This document shows positions 15,660 through 24,051 of a stretch of 64,000 bases of DNA, in pieces (the stretch's first letter is position 1; every line of letters begins with the position of its first letter). Source of the stretch: JANPPS01 sp965246925 (lineage in GTDB: Bacteria; Pseudomonadota; Alphaproteobacteria; Acetobacterales; Acetobacteraceae); the NCBI GenBank assembly GCA_965246925.1, contig OZ251994.1, forward strand, positions 3,286,001-3,350,000, read 5' to 3'. The translations under genes were made by a program, and so were the position numbers. Under the pieces are notes generated by a model, which was not told the origin of the DNA, searched no databases, and saw nothing but the letters and a program-made list of their open reading frames with translations.

Positions 15660-16748
15660 ATGATAATTCCTGAGACTTTCCGCAGCATTCTCGCTTTCCT
15701 GCTCGTGCTCGGCGTGCTGGTCTTCGTGCACGAGATGGGCCACTACCTCGCCGCCCGCTGGCGGGGCGTGCATGTCGAGGCGTTCTCCATCGGCTTCGGC
15801 CGGCCGATCGCCTCCTGGACGGACCGGCTCGGCACGGCATGGCGCGTGTCCTGGATCCCCCTTGGCGGCTACGTGAAGCTACATGGGCAGGAGCGTCCCG
15901 AGGATCTGACCGAGGAGGAGCGGCAGAGGCTGCGGCCCGGTGCGATGTTCCAGGATAAATCGGTGCTGTCCCGCGCCATCGTCTATGCCGCCGGGCCGGC
16001 TGCCAACTTTCTCCTGGCCATCCTCGTATTCGCCCTGCTGTTCGGCACCGTCGGACGCTCCGCCTCCGTCCCGGTCATCGGCGAGATCATCCCCGGTGGC
16101 GCCGCCTCGCAGAGCGCGCTGCAGAAAGGCGACCGGGTGATCTCGATCGATGGCGACCGGGTGGACCGGTTCGAAGACATCAGGCGCGTGGTCTCGGTTA
16201 ACCCCGGCAAGCCGCTCGCCCTGCATATCGAGCGGGACGGGCAGGAGCAGGACGTGACGGTCGTGGCCGGCGTCAACGAAGACCGGCGTGGCTTCAAGAC
16301 CGGAGTATTGGGGGTGAAGGGCGCGCCCGGTGAGCCCGTGCGCCTCGGCCCGGTGCAGGCCCTGGCCGCTGGCGCCGAGCAGACCTGGTTCGTCACCACC
16401 ACCACGCTGGAGGGTCTCGGCCGGATGATCACCGGGCGGGCGAGCCGGGATGAGCTGGGCGGGCCGCTCGGCATCGCGGCCATGTCCGGCCAGGCGGCCA
16501 AGCTCGGGATCGCGACGCTGGTGGGCTTCATCGGCCTGCTTTCAGTCAGTCTCGGGCTGCTGAACCTGTTCCCGATTCCCGTGCTGGACGGCGGTCACCT
16601 GCTGTTCTGCGCCATCGAGGCCGTCCGTGGCCGTCCGCTTCCGCCCCGCACGCAGGAGATCAGCTTCCGCGCCGGATTCGCAGTCCTGGCCGCCCTGATG
16701 GTGTTCGCGACTTGGAATGACCTCACGCATTGGGGCCTGTTCCGCTAG
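15660..16748 (+). CDS. rseP: Site-2 intramembrane zinc protease RseP
   Basis: This 362-residue inner-membrane protease cuts anti-sigma factors and leftover signal peptides within the membrane. The zinc motif HEMGH lies in the first helix (about residues 22-26), and the third metal ligand is in NLFPIPVLDGGHLL near residue 305. One PDZ domain is seen between them (VIGEIIPGGAASQSALQKGD). Four hydrophobic helices fit the family. Its position directly before bamA is the usual one. Confidence 0.96.
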   Translation: MIIPETFRSILAFLLVLGVLVFVHEMGHYLAARWRGVHVEAFSIGFGRPIASWTDRLGTAWRVSWIPLGGYVKLHGQERPEDLTEEERQRLRPGAMFQDKSVLSRAIVYAAGPAANFLLAILVFALLFGTVGRSASVPVIGEIIPGGAASQSALQKGDRVISIDGDRVDRFEDIRRVVSVNPGKPLALHIERDGQEQDVTVVAGVNEDRRGFKTGVLGVKGAPGEPVRLGPVQALAAGAEQTWFVTTTTLEGLGRMITGRASRDELGGPLGIAAMSGQAAKLGIATLVGFIGLLSVSLGLLNLFPIPVLDGGHLLFCAIEAVRGRPLPPRTQEISFRAGFAVLAALMVFATWNDLTHWGLFR

Positions 16749-16853
16749 GCTCCGCGCAGCCGCGCCATCGCAGCACTTGGCGGCGCCGCAAGTGGCGCTT
16801 ACAAGCCGGTGGGTCCGGTGCCGCCCCGCGCGCCCCGGTGGAGGATACAGCCG

Positions 16854-19235
16854 TTGAGACGTTACCGCGCCCTATTGCTTGCGACCCTTTGCGCCGCAAC
16901 GTCGCTCTCCCCAGCGACGGTCGAGGCGCAGCGCCGTCCGCGGGCGCCGCGTCAGCCCCGCGTCCAGCTGCAGCCCGGTGAGGGCGGCACGGTCTCAGCC
17001 GTCCGTATCACCGGCAACCAGCGGATCGAGGAGGGCACGATCCGCTCCTACATGCTGATCGGCCCCGGTGACGCGTTCAACGCCGACCGCCTCGACCGCA
17101 GCCTCAAGACGCTCTATGCCACCGGGCTGTTCCAGGACGTGACCATCAACCGGGAGGGTTCGTCCCTCGTGGTGAAGGTGGTGGAAAACCCGATCGTCAA
17201 CCGCATCGCCTTCGAGGGGAACCGTAAGCTCACGGATGAGCAGCTGCGGACCGAGCTGCAGCTTCGCGCCCGCGCCGTGTTCACGCCCCAGCTGGCCCAG
17301 GCGGACCGGCAACGCATCCTGGACCTCTACGCCAAGCGCGGCCGCTTCGCCGCCATGGTGGAGCCGAAGATCATCCGGCTCGATCAGAACCGGGTGGACG
17401 TCGTATTCGAAATCAGCGAGAGCGACACGACGCTCATCAGCCGCATCGCCTTCGTCGGCAACCGCGCCTTCAGCGAGAGCAAGCTCCGCGAAGTGATCGT
17501 GAGCCGCGAGCAGGCCTTCTACCGCATCCTCAGCACCAGCGACCAATACGACCCGGAAAAGACCAACTTCGACAAGGAGCTGCTACGCCGCTTCTACCTC
17601 AAGAACGGCTACGCCGATTTCGAGGTGAAGAACGCGACGGCCGAGCTTTCGACCGACCGCAAGGCGTTCTTCGTGACCTTCACGTTGAACGAAGGCGAGC
17701 GCTACCGGATCGGCACCGTCGCCGTCGATAATAAGCTCCGCAACCTGTCGAACGACGAACTGCGCACGCTGGTGCCGATCCAAACCGGGGACGTCTATGA
17801 CGGGGACGCGGTGGAGCGCACCACGACGGCGCTGCAGGACGCCGTGCAGAACCGCGGCTATGCTTTCGTGGATGTAAAACCGCGCATCGCGCGGGACCCG
17901 GCCAAGAAAACCGTGGACCTCGTGTTCGACGTGGCCGAGGGCCCGCGCGTGTTCGTCGAACGCCTTGACATCGTCGGCAACACCCGCACCCAGGACAAGG
18001 TCATCCGGCGTGAGTTCCGGATCGCCGAAGGAGACCCGTTCAACGCCGGCACGCTGCGCAATGCGCGGGTGCGGCTGCAGGATTTGGGCTACTTCAACGC
18101 GGTCACGGTGCAGCCCTCACCGGGCTCGTCATCGGACAAGGCGATCGTCACGGCGACGGTGGACGAGAAAGCGACCGGTGAGCTCACGTTCGGCGGTGGC
18201 TACTCGACCGACGCCGGCGCGCTGCTGAACGCGGGCCTGCGCGAGCGGAACCTGGTCGGCACCGGCATCGATGCCAGCCTGAATGGCACGCTGGCGCAAA
18301 AGCGCAGCCAGATCGATCTCTCGGTGACCGATCCGTACTTCCTGGATCGCAATCTGGTCACCGGCTTCGACCTGTTCCGCGTCAGCAACAACAACCAGGA
18401 CATCGCGGCGTATAGCGAAAGCCGGACGGGTGGATCGCTTCGCCTGGGGTATGAGTTCAACGAGCATCTGCGCCAGGCCTGGACCTATTCGCTCATCAAC
18501 CGGAACGTCTTCAACGTGCAGCCTGGCGCCAGCGTCTTCATCCAGGACCAGAACGGCTCCTCGCTGCTGTCACAAATCGGCCAAACGCTCTCGTTCGACT
18601 ACCGGGATAGCCGGACCGACCCGCATGAAGGCTTCCTCATCCGCCTCGGCACGGATTTCGCCGGCATCGGCGGCTCCGAACGCTATCTGCGCGGCAAGGT
18701 AGACGCCAACTATTACTATCCATTCGAACAGTTGCTGGGTGACCCCGACTACGTGCTGGCTTTGGCGGCCAGTGTCGGCTACTTGCAGCCGCTGGGGCGG
18801 CAGGAGAAGATCATCGACCGCTTCTTCCTGGGTGGCGACAATTTGCGCGGCTTCCAGTCCGCCGGCGCCGGGCCGCACGCGCGTGACCCGCTCAGCGGCG
18901 AGTCGGACAGCATCGGCGGGCGCTTCATCTGGACGCAGACGACCGAGTTCCGTTTCCCGCTCCCTGTCTCGGCCGACCTTGGCATCACCGGGCGCGCTTT
19001 CGTGGACGTTGGCGCGCTGTCGCAAGTGAGCCGGAACTTGAGGCTGCTGACCTCCACGAAACCGGAGGATACCCCGAAGATCACCGACAATGCGTCCCCC
19101 CGCATGGGCGTCGGCGTCGGAATCTCTTGGAAAACGCCGTTTGGGCTCATCAACATCGACCTGGCCCAAGCTGTGATCAAGAAGACAGAGGACAAGACAC
19201 AGTTCTTCCGCTTTGGTTTCGGTACGAGGTTTTAA
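16854..19235 (+). CDS. bamA: Outer membrane assembly factor BamA
   Basis: This essential Omp85 protein folds and inserts beta-barrel proteins into the outer membrane. The start chosen is the TTG at 16854, which gives a signal peptide (RRYRALLLATLCAATSLSP, cleavage near VEAQ) and has a GGAGG site 10 bases upstream. That gives 793 residues. Five POTRA repeats occupy roughly the first half (VRITGNQRIEEGTI opens the first), followed by the barrel with the LRGF loop motif in place of VRGF. The protein ends in an aromatic residue (FRFGFGTRF) as the barrel signal requires. The skp-like gene starts at its stop codon. Confidence 0.96.
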   Translation: MRRYRALLLATLCAATSLSPATVEAQRRPRAPRQPRVQLQPGEGGTVSAVRITGNQRIEEGTIRSYMLIGPGDAFNADRLDRSLKTLYATGLFQDVTINREGSSLVVKVVENPIVNRIAFEGNRKLTDEQLRTELQLRARAVFTPQLAQADRQRILDLYAKRGRFAAMVEPKIIRLDQNRVDVVFEISESDTTLISRIAFVGNRAFSESKLREVIVSREQAFYRILSTSDQYDPEKTNFDKELLRRFYLKNGYADFEVKNATAELSTDRKAFFVTFTLNEGERYRIGTVAVDNKLRNLSNDELRTLVPIQTGDVYDGDAVERTTTALQDAVQNRGYAFVDVKPRIARDPAKKTVDLVFDVAEGPRVFVERLDIVGNTRTQDKVIRREFRIAEGDPFNAGTLRNARVRLQDLGYFNAVTVQPSPGSSSDKAIVTATVDEKATGELTFGGGYSTDAGALLNAGLRERNLVGTGIDASLNGTLAQKRSQIDLSVTDPYFLDRNLVTGFDLFRVSNNNQDIAAYSESRTGGSLRLGYEFNEHLRQAWTYSLINRNVFNVQPGASVFIQDQNGSSLLSQIGQTLSFDYRDSRTDPHEGFLIRLGTDFAGIGGSERYLRGKVDANYYYPFEQLLGDPDYVLALAASVGYLQPLGRQEKIIDRFFLGGDNLRGFQSAGAGPHARDPLSGESDSIGGRFIWTQTTEFRFPLPVSADLGITGRAFVDVGALSQVSRNLRLLTSTKPEDTPKITDNASPRMGVGVGISWKTPFGLINIDLAQAVIKKTEDKTQFFRFGFGTRF

Positions 19236-20143
19236 TGACGATCATCACTCGCTTTGCTACCGCACTCGCGGCGGCCCTGTTGATGCCTGCCATCGCGCAG
19301 GCGCAGCAGGGACCAGGCTGGTTCGTGCCGAACGCGCAACCGGCGCCTGGCCCAGGCCCCCGCGCACCACAGCCGCAGCCCCGTCCAGCCCCGGTCCGGC
19401 GGGAACCTGTGGCGCAGCCGCCGCGGGTGGAGCAGTTCCAGCAGCCGCAAGGACAGCAGCAACAGCAGCAGGAGTTGCCGCCGCTCCAGGTGCAGTTACC
19501 GCCCGTGCCCGACTTGCAGCCGCTGCCGAAGGGTGCCGCACCCCCGGCCGCCGTCATCGGCGTGCTGGGCGTGCCCGATATCATGCGCGCCGCCTCCGCC
19601 GCGCAACAGGTCGAAAAGGCCATCACCGAACGGCGTGAGAAGCTGAACGAGGACGCGCAGAAGGAACAGGCCGCCTGGCGCGATCAGCAACAAGCGCTCG
19701 GTGCTCAGCGTGCAAGCCTGAGCGCAGACCAGATCCGCAGCAAGGAGCGGGAGCTGCAGGACCGGATCACCAACTCACAGAAGCAGTTGCGCGACCGTAA
19801 CCGCTTCATCCAGGAATCCGCTCAGGTGGGCCTGGCGCAGATCGAGCGTATGCTGATCGGCGTGATCCGCCAGGTCGCCGAGAGCCGGGGCATGAACCTC
19901 GTGCTGCGGCGGGAGCAGGTTGCGCTGAACAGCAACGAGTTCGACATCACCGACCAAGTCGTGGAGCAGTTGAACAAGGTGCTGCCGACGGTGCAGTTGC
20001 CGCCCGATGGCGTCTCGCCGGTGGCATTCCTTGCGCCGGGTGGCCCGGGCGGCGTCCCGGCAACACCCCCCGCCACGGCTGTTCCTGCGTCCGGCACTAC
20101 GCCGGCCACTCCGGGCCCGGCACCTACCGCCCCGCGCCGTTGA
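19235..20143 (+). CDS. OmpH/Skp family periplasmic chaperone, enlarged
   Basis: This 302-residue secreted protein has its start overlapping the bamA stop (TAATG). A signal peptide (ITRFATALAAALLMPAIAQAQ) precedes a long Pro- and Gln-rich region (roughly residues 25-90). The OmpH domain follows: IGVLGVPDIMRAASAAQQVE, then a Lys/Glu/Gln-rich coiled coil and VAESRGMNLVLRREQVALN. A Pro/Ala/Thr tail ends the protein. Skp in enterics is about 160 residues, so both low-complexity ends are extra. Skp holds unfolded outer-membrane proteins for BamA, and the position between bamA and lpxD is the classical skp position. Confidence 0.85.
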   Translation: MTIITRFATALAAALLMPAIAQAQQGPGWFVPNAQPAPGPGPRAPQPQPRPAPVRREPVAQPPRVEQFQQPQGQQQQQQELPPLQVQLPPVPDLQPLPKGAAPPAAVIGVLGVPDIMRAASAAQQVEKAITERREKLNEDAQKEQAAWRDQQQALGAQRASLSADQIRSKERELQDRITNSQKQLRDRNRFIQESAQVGLAQIERMLIGVIRQVAESRGMNLVLRREQVALNSNEFDITDQVVEQLNKVLPTVQLPPDGVSPVAFLAPGGPGGVPATPPATAVPASGTTPATPGPAPTAPRR

Positions 20144-21195
20144 GCGGAACCTATGCGGCGGGCGATTCCCGCTTCTTCGCCCGATCCGGCCCGTATTCGC
20201 TCGAAGCCGTGGCCGAAGCAGCCGGTGGGGCCGCGACGGCGGCCACCCGCATGCTGCATGGCGTAGCCCCGCTGCAGAACGCAGGGCCGGAGCATGTGAG
20301 CTTTCTCGATAACCGGCGTTATGTCGACGCGCTGCGGGCGACCCGGGCGGGCGCCGTGATCGTGCGTCCGGACCTGGCCGGCGCCGTGCCGGATACGGCG
20401 GCCGCCATCGCGTGTGACGACCCGTATGTTGGCTGGGCCCGGGCCGCAGGCCTGTTTCACCCCGCGCCACCGTCCCGGCCCGGCACTCACCCCACGGCCG
20501 TGATCGACCCCAGCGCACGCATCGCCAGCACTGCGGAGATCGGGCCCTATGCGGTGGTGGCTGCCCGGGCCGAAATCGGCGAACGGTGCCGCATCGGCCC
20601 CCATGCCGTCATTGGCGAAGGCGTGATGCTCGGCGAGGACTGCCGGGTCGGCGCAGGCGCATCGGTCAGCCACGCCCTGATCGGTGCCCGCGTCCATCTC
20701 TATCCAGGGTGCCGCATCGGCCAGGAGGGCTTCGGGTTCGCCACCACCGCCCAAGGCTTCCTGACCATCCCCCAGCTGGGCCGCGTGCTGATCGGGGATG
20801 ACGTCGAGGTCGGCGCCAATACTTGTATTGACCGTGGGTCGGCCCAGGACACCGTCATCGGCGCAGGCTCCCGCCTCGACAATCTGGTGCAGATTGGCCA
20901 CAATGTCCGGATGGGACGGTGCTGCGTAGTGGTTGGGCAGGCCGGTATTTCGGGGTCCACCGTTCTCGAGGATTTTGTCGTGATCGCGGCGCAGGCTGGC
21001 CTGGCGGGGCATCTCAGGATCGGGCGCAAGGCCCGGATCGGCGGTCAGGCGGGGGTCATGGCCGATGTGGACCCGGAGGCGGATGTCGTGGGTAGCCCGG
21101 CAGAGCCGATTCGTGACTTCTTTCGTGGCGTCGCCACGCTGCGAAAGCTCGCGCACAAGCCGCGTAGCGCCGCGCCTGGCCAGGAAGGGGGCTAG
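20140..21195 (+). CDS. lpxD: UDP-3-O-acylglucosamine N-acyltransferase
   Basis: This 351-residue left-handed beta-helix acyltransferase carries out the third lipid A step. The N-terminal domain has the nucleotide-binding region ending NAGPEHVSFLDNRRY. Hexapeptide repeats begin at HPTAVIDPSARIASTAEIGP and run to the C-terminus, with the NTCIDRGS and IGHNVRMG segments around the catalytic His. The start is a TTG whose first bases overlap the stop of the chaperone gene. The next gene, fabZ, begins 3 bases later. Confidence 0.96.
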   Translation: MSGTYAAGDSRFFARSGPYSLEAVAEAAGGAATAATRMLHGVAPLQNAGPEHVSFLDNRRYVDALRATRAGAVIVRPDLAGAVPDTAAAIACDDPYVGWARAAGLFHPAPPSRPGTHPTAVIDPSARIASTAEIGPYAVVAARAEIGERCRIGPHAVIGEGVMLGEDCRVGAGASVSHALIGARVHLYPGCRIGQEGFGFATTAQGFLTIPQLGRVLIGDDVEVGANTCIDRGSAQDTVIGAGSRLDNLVQIGHNVRMGRCCVVVGQAGISGSTVLEDFVVIAAQAGLAGHLRIGRKARIGGQAGVMADVDPEADVVGSPAEPIRDFFRGVATLRKLAHKPRSAAPGQEGG

Positions 21196-21198
21196 CCG

Positions 21199-21669
21199 AT
21201 GGACGGCGCCCCACCCCACGCCGCACCGGGTCACGACATCGACATTTCCGGGATCATGCATGCGATCCCGCACCGCTATCCGTTCCTGATGATCGACCGG
21301 GTGGTGGACGTGCGGCTGAACCACTCGGCCGTCGGCATCAAGAACGTGTCGGTGAACGAAAGCTTCTTCCAGGGCCACTTCCCCGGCCACCCCGTCATGC
21401 CCGGCGTGCTGATCATCGAAAGCATGGCGCAGACCGCGGCCGTCCTGGTCGTAGAAACGCTGGGGCCCAATGCGGCCGGCAAGCTCGTGTATTTCATGAC
21501 GATCGACAACGCCAAGTTCCGCCGTCCCGTCGGGCCCGGCGATCAGCTCCGGATCGAAGTGTTGAAGCTGCGCAGCCGCGGCGCCGTGTGGAAGTTCAGC
21601 GCCACCGCCCGGGTGAACGGCATATCGGTGGCCGAGGCGACGTATGCCGCCATGATCCTGGACCGATAG
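21199..21669 (+). CDS. fabZ: (3R)-hydroxyacyl-ACP dehydratase
   Basis: This 156-residue hot-dog-fold dehydratase of fatty-acid synthesis competes with LpxA for hydroxyacyl-ACP. The catalytic His is in the segment HRYPFLMIDRV and the catalytic Glu in FPGHPVMPGVLIIESMAQ. Length and position between lpxD and lpxA are canonical. A 9-residue extension before the core is Pro- and Ala-rich. The lpxA start follows after 8 bases. Confidence 0.97.
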   Translation: MDGAPPHAAPGHDIDISGIMHAIPHRYPFLMIDRVVDVRLNHSAVGIKNVSVNESFFQGHFPGHPVMPGVLIIESMAQTAAVLVVETLGPNAAGKLVYFMTIDNAKFRRPVGPGDQLRIEVLKLRSRGAVWKFSATARVNGISVAEATYAAMILDR

Positions 21670-21677
21670 GCACCAGC

Positions 21678-22487
21678 TTGAGCGGTATTCATCCCACAGC
21701 GGTCGTCGCCCCCGGCGCGCGGCTCGGCGCAGGCGTGTCCGTCGGGCCGTTCTGTACGGTGGGCCCAGATGTCGTGCTGGCGGACGGCGTGAGCCTGATG
21801 TCGCATGTCGTCGTGGACGGGCTCACCAGCGTGGGGGAGGGGGCGGTGCTGTATCCGTTCTGCACCGTGGGCCTAGCGCCGCAGGACCTGAAGTACAAGG
21901 GTGAGCCGACGCGGTGCGAGATCGGGCCGCGCACGCAGATTCGCGAGCATTGCAGCATTCACCGCGGCACGGTCACCGGCACGGGGGTCACCAAGGTCGG
22001 CGGCAACTGCCTGCTCATGGCCGTTGTCCACGTCGCCCATGATTGCGACATCGGCGATGGCGTCGTGATCGCCAACAACGTCGTAATGGGCGGGCACGTC
22101 AGCATCGGCGCCGGTGCCATCATCGGCGGCTCGGCCGCGATCCATCAGTTCGTGCGCATCGGACGCGGCGCCATGGTGGGCGGCGTCTCCGGCGTCGAGG
22201 CGGACGTCATCCCGTTCGGCAGCGTGATCGGCAACCGTGCCCGCCTTTCTGGCCTCAATTTGATCGGGCTCCGCCGCCGGGGTGTCGAGCGGGCGCAGCA
22301 GCATGTCTTCCGGACCGCCATGCGCCGGCTGTTCGGCCCGGCCGGCGTCTTCAGCGTGCGTCTCGAAGAGGTGCGGTCGAGCTGGGGCGAGGATCCACTG
22401 GTGGCGGAGGTGCTGGCCTTCATCGATGCGCCAAGCAAGCGCGGCCTGATCCGAGCCAGCGCGGTTGGGATGGAAGAACCCGAGTAA
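21678..22487 (+). CDS. lpxA: UDP-N-acetylglucosamine acyltransferase
   Basis: This 269-residue beta-helix trimeric enzyme carries out the first step of lipid A synthesis. I use the TTG at 21678 (SGIHPTAVVAPGARLGAGV); the open frame continues upstream only through fabZ. Seen are hexapeptide repeats, the NCLLMAVVHVAHDCDIGD segment with the catalytic His, and the C-terminal helical domain beginning near GLNLIGLRRRGVERA. It is the third TTG start in the lipid A run. Confidence 0.96.
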   Translation: MSGIHPTAVVAPGARLGAGVSVGPFCTVGPDVVLADGVSLMSHVVVDGLTSVGEGAVLYPFCTVGLAPQDLKYKGEPTRCEIGPRTQIREHCSIHRGTVTGTGVTKVGGNCLLMAVVHVAHDCDIGDGVVIANNVVMGGHVSIGAGAIIGGSAAIHQFVRIGRGAMVGGVSGVEADVIPFGSVIGNRARLSGLNLIGLRRRGVERAQQHVFRTAMRRLFGPAGVFSVRLEEVRSSWGEDPLVAEVLAFIDAPSKRGLIRASAVGMEEPE

Positions 22488-22790
22488 TCAATGCACCACG
22501 CTGGAGCGGTATTCATCCAAAATGTATGCTGTGCCGGACTCTTGCCTACAGATTGCCAACGCATGCTGCAGCGCTGTTTGGGTCGAGACTAGGTTTAGTG
22601 TGGAAGCTTCGTCACACAGCATCCTGAGGCAGTGTAACAACCCAGTAATGCCCGCCGTTTCTTCACCGTGCATATTCGCCGTCTTTCGTGCCGAAGTTAC
22701 AACCAACGTAAGAGCAAGGTTTGACAATAAGCAATCGAAGAACGGTTATGAACCGTTCAATGCCGATACTAAACTGGTGACGACGCATTG
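22488..22790. other. Gene-poor, AT-richer gap between lpxA and lpxI
   Basis: These 303 bases are visibly poorer in G and C than both flanks. The only frame of note is on the minus strand (22488-22727, 79 codons with a TTG start and no visible ribosome site); it is not similar to anything I recognise and is probably not a gene. No terminator-like hairpin stands out. In related genomes lpxI follows lpxA closely, so this may be inserted or decayed sequence. Confidence 0.4.
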
Positions 22791-23636
22791 ATGAGCCTAG
22801 GCGTCATCGCCGGCGGTGGCCCGTTTCCCGGACGCGTCGCCGCCGCCGCACAGCGGTCGGGGCGCGACGTCTTCATCGTCGCCCTGCGCGGCTTCGCCGA
22901 GCCTGCGGTGATCGGGCCGTTTCCGCATACTGTCATCCGTATGGGGGCTGCGGGCGAGATCATGGCCGCCTTGCGTGCGCGGGGCTGCAAGGAGGTGGTG
23001 CTGGTCGGGCCCGTGCGCCGGCCTTCGTTGCTGGATCTACGTCCAGATTCCGAGGGCGCGCGCATCCTCGCCCGGGTCGGACGCGCCGCCTTTGCCGGCG
23101 ATGACGGCCTGCTCGCCGCCATCGTGCGCGTCTTGGGCGAAGAAGGCTTCCGCGTGCTGGGCGCGCACGAGATCCTGACCGACGCGCTCGGACCATCGGG
23201 CATCATGGGCCGGTGCGCCCCAGATGACACGGCCTGGCATGACATCCGCCGCGGCCAGGCGGTGCTGCACGCCTTGGGCGGCGCCGACGTCGGTCAGGCT
23301 TGCGTCGTGCAACAGGGGATCGTGCTGGCGCTCGAGGCCATCGAGGGCACGGACGCCATGCTGTCCCGCGCCGGCGGCCTCGCCCGTCCCGGACCCGGCG
23401 GCGTGCTGATCAAATTGGTCAAACCCGGCCAGGACCGCCGGGCCGATTTGCCCACCATCGGCCCGGCCACGCTCGCCGCCGCCGCCGCCGCCGGCCTACG
23501 CGGAGTTGCATTCGAGGCCGGTGGAACACTCCTGACGGATACCGCAGGTTGCATTGATGCCGCAGACCGGGCAGGGCTTTTTTTGATCGGCATAGAGAGT
23601 ATGAGTGCACCTACAACGAAGGAGCCCCGCCCATGA
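22791..23636 (+). CDS. lpxI: UDP-2,3-diacylglucosamine pyrophosphatase LpxI
   Basis: This 281-residue enzyme makes lipid X from UDP-diacylglucosamine in alphaproteobacteria, in place of LpxH. The family N-terminus GVIAGGGPFPGRVAAAA is present, with the middle region LRARGCKEVVLVGPVRRPS. The C-terminal domain includes VVQQGIVLALEAIEGTDAML, GGVLIKLVKPGQDRRADLP and the final GVAFEAGGTLL. The ATG at 22791 is used; a TTG one codon upstream is also possible. Its stop overlaps the next start by ATGA. Confidence 0.93.
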   Translation: MSLGVIAGGGPFPGRVAAAAQRSGRDVFIVALRGFAEPAVIGPFPHTVIRMGAAGEIMAALRARGCKEVVLVGPVRRPSLLDLRPDSEGARILARVGRAAFAGDDGLLAAIVRVLGEEGFRVLGAHEILTDALGPSGIMGRCAPDDTAWHDIRRGQAVLHALGGADVGQACVVQQGIVLALEAIEGTDAMLSRAGGLARPGPGGVLIKLVKPGQDRRADLPTIGPATLAAAAAAGLRGVAFEAGGTLLTDTAGCIDAADRAGLFLIGIESMSAPTTKEPRP

Positions 23637-24022
23637 GTCGCCTTTTGCATACCATGCTGCGCGTCCGCGACCTCGACGCCAGCGTCGCATTCTACACCAA
23701 GCTGCTCGGTATGAAGGAGCTACGCCGCAACGAGGTGCCCGGCGGACGCTACACCCTCGCATTCGTCGGCTACGGCGATGAAAGCAGCACGAGCGTGCTG
23801 GAACTCACCTACAATTGGGACCAAGCCGAACCCTATGCGCTTGGCGACGCATTCGGCCACCTCGCGGTCGGCATGCCCGACGTCTATCAAGCCTGCGCCG
23901 ACCTGAAGGCGGCCGGGGCGAAGATCACGCGGGACGCCGGGCCGGTGAAGCACGGCACCACCGTGATCGCCTTCGTCGAAGATCCGGACGGATATAAGGT
24001 CGAACTGGTGCAACGCGCCTGA
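23633..24022 (+). CDS. gloA: Lactoylglutathione lyase (glyoxalase I)
   Basis: This 129-residue metal enzyme converts the hemithioacetal of methylglyoxal and glutathione to lactoylglutathione. The first beta-alpha-beta module starts LLHTMLRVRDLDASVAFYTKLLGM and contains the first His ligand. The second module has FGHLAVGMPDVYQAC and ends FVEDPDGYKVELVQRA with the Glu ligand. Length is typical of the short nickel-type bacterial enzyme. It is coupled to lpxI by an ATGA overlap, an unusual partner; lpxB, the usual next lipid A gene, is not here. Confidence 0.93.
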   Translation: MSRLLHTMLRVRDLDASVAFYTKLLGMKELRRNEVPGGRYTLAFVGYGDESSTSVLELTYNWDQAEPYALGDAFGHLAVGMPDVYQACADLKAAGAKITRDAGPVKHGTTVIAFVEDPDGYKVELVQRA

Positions 24023-24051
24023 TTGACCAGGCGCTCGCCACCGCCGCCGAG

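Noticed and set aside
19822..21390. 522-codon open frame antisense to skp-lpxD-fabZ
   Set aside because: Same artefact of third-position GC; the conserved genes are on the plus strand.
22502..22516. 15-bp match to the lpxA start region (21680-21694) in the lpxA-lpxI gap
   Set aside because: A match of this length is expected about once or twice by chance in a window of this size.
22488..22727. 79-codon minus-strand frame in the lpxA-lpxI gap
   Set aside because: It has a TTG start, no ribosome site and no recognisable family, so it is mentioned only in the gap entry.
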